From Yersinia similis (lineage in GTDB: Bacteria; Pseudomonadota; Gammaproteobacteria; Enterobacterales; Enterobacteriaceae): a DNA stretch of 60,753 nt. The position numbers were made by a program, and so were the translations under genes. The stretch's first letter is position 1. Every line of letters starts with the position of its first letter. The notes beneath the pieces are model-generated. The model saw nothing but the letters and a program-made list of their open reading frames with translations, made no database searches and had not been told where the DNA came from. The DNA is taken from contig NZ_CGBP01000026.1 of the NCBI RefSeq assembly GCF_001053095.1, positions 1 through 60,753 on the forward strand. Direction: 5' to 3'. Shown piece after piece: positions 60,500 through 60,753 of the stretch.

Positions 60500-60753
60500 G
60501 GGGCGCTGATAGCGGTCTTTCGCCCGCGCCGCTTTCACTGGCCCGTTGGGCCGCTTTCACTGGCCCGTTGGGCCGCTGAGGACCGGCAAGCCGGATTTTT
60601 ATGGTGCCATCCTTTAGCCGGTGCTTCGCTGAGGGTTCTCTTTCTCCGTGAAAGACACTGGCACGGGGCGCAACCCTGAAAAGGGTTCGCTTCGCCGTCG
60701 TTTCCCCCGTTCGCACTCGCTCGTTCCTCACTCCCTTGCGCATGCGGCCTCAC
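60500..60753 (+). promoter_or_regulatory. Leading-region leader repeat, copy A (left part)
   Basis: This begins the leader that continues at position 1 and serves the DUF4942 gene. It contains a 22-bp tandem duplication (60528-60549 and 60550-60571, starting GCCGCTTTCACTGG), the CCGGCAAGCCGG hairpin (about 60583-60594) and the AACCCTGAAAAGGGTT hairpin (about 60672-60687). Its last 61 bases are identical to the first 61 of the window. ORFs in this stretch are shadows of the repeat. Confidence 0.65.

Noticed and set aside
60447-60753. ORFs on both strands at the end of the window
   Set aside because: They coincide with leader copy A and are cut by the arbitrary ends of the circle; no family match.
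1-60753. CRISPR arrays, tRNA or rRNA genes, antibiotic-resistance genes
   Set aside because: No regularly spaced repeats, no tRNA-like cloverleaf or rRNA sequence, and no product resembling a resistance enzyme was seen.

Overview
The window looks like a complete, circular, self-transmissible plasmid of about 60.7 kb from a member of the Enterobacterales. The first 61 bases are repeated exactly at the end (60693-60753), so the circle is probably closed and the unique length is about 60,692 bp. The replicon is an IncL/M- or IncI-like RepA with a RepY-type leader and Inc antisense RNA. The transfer system is the R64/IncI type: a MOBP relaxase, a Dot/Icm-like (type IVB) Tra apparatus and a type IVB thin pilus. 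Host genus cannot be fixed from the sequence. No antibiotic-resistance genes, rRNA, tRNA or CRISPR arrays were seen.

Layout. (1) Leading region, about 57.5 kb through the origin to 3.6 kb, all on the + strand: ardA, several small unknown genes, a DUF3085-like gene, a DUF4942 gene, mqsRA toxin-antitoxin and ardB/klcA. Several of these sit behind related GC-rich, hairpin-rich leaders that resemble the single-strand promoters known from the leading regions of F and ColIb-P9. (2) oriT/mob, 3.7-6.8 kb: a MOBP-type nic candidate on the minus strand near 3884/3885, divergent mobC, then mobB (nikA-like) and mobA (nikB-like relaxase). The polarity of the predicted nic makes 3.6-1-57.5 kb the first DNA to enter a recipient, and its + strand genes are the ones transcribable from the incoming minus strand. 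(3) GNAT gene, a 210-bp structured cassette and a small peptide gene, 6.9-8.0 kb. (4) A 38-kb minus-strand transfer block, 46.6 down to 8.0 kb: LuxR-type regulator, NusG/RfaH-like TraB, two small ORFs, pilL-M-N-O-P-Q-R-S-T-U-V, traH-I-J-K, a Sog/TraC-like primase, traL-M-N-O-P-Q-R, a small TraS-position peptide, traT-U-W-X-Y, excA, trbA-B-C, nuc and one unknown. PilV has no shufflon and no rci.

(5) Regulatory and replication core, 46.6-49.4 kb. A P4/C4-like leader (promoter, direct repeats, an internal terminator and a complementary segment) precedes the LuxR-type regulator. It is followed by the repA leader with Inc RNA, repA and the probable oriV. The 9-nt loop that mediates Inc RNA control also occurs in a hairpin in the tra operon leader, which suggests a link between copy number and transfer. 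(6) Accessory and stability region, 49.4-57.5 kb: an orphan Hcp (type VI secretion) gene facing a two-gene effector/immunity-like pair, a decayed group II intron tail, kfrA, a DUF3223-like gene, a resolvase with a candidate res site, DUF2913, vapBC and a parA/parB-like partition pair surrounded by AT-rich palindromic repeats.

Together these form a compact conjugative backbone (replication, partition, addiction, multimer resolution, transfer, exclusion, anti-restriction) with a small cargo of which the Hcp module is the clearest.
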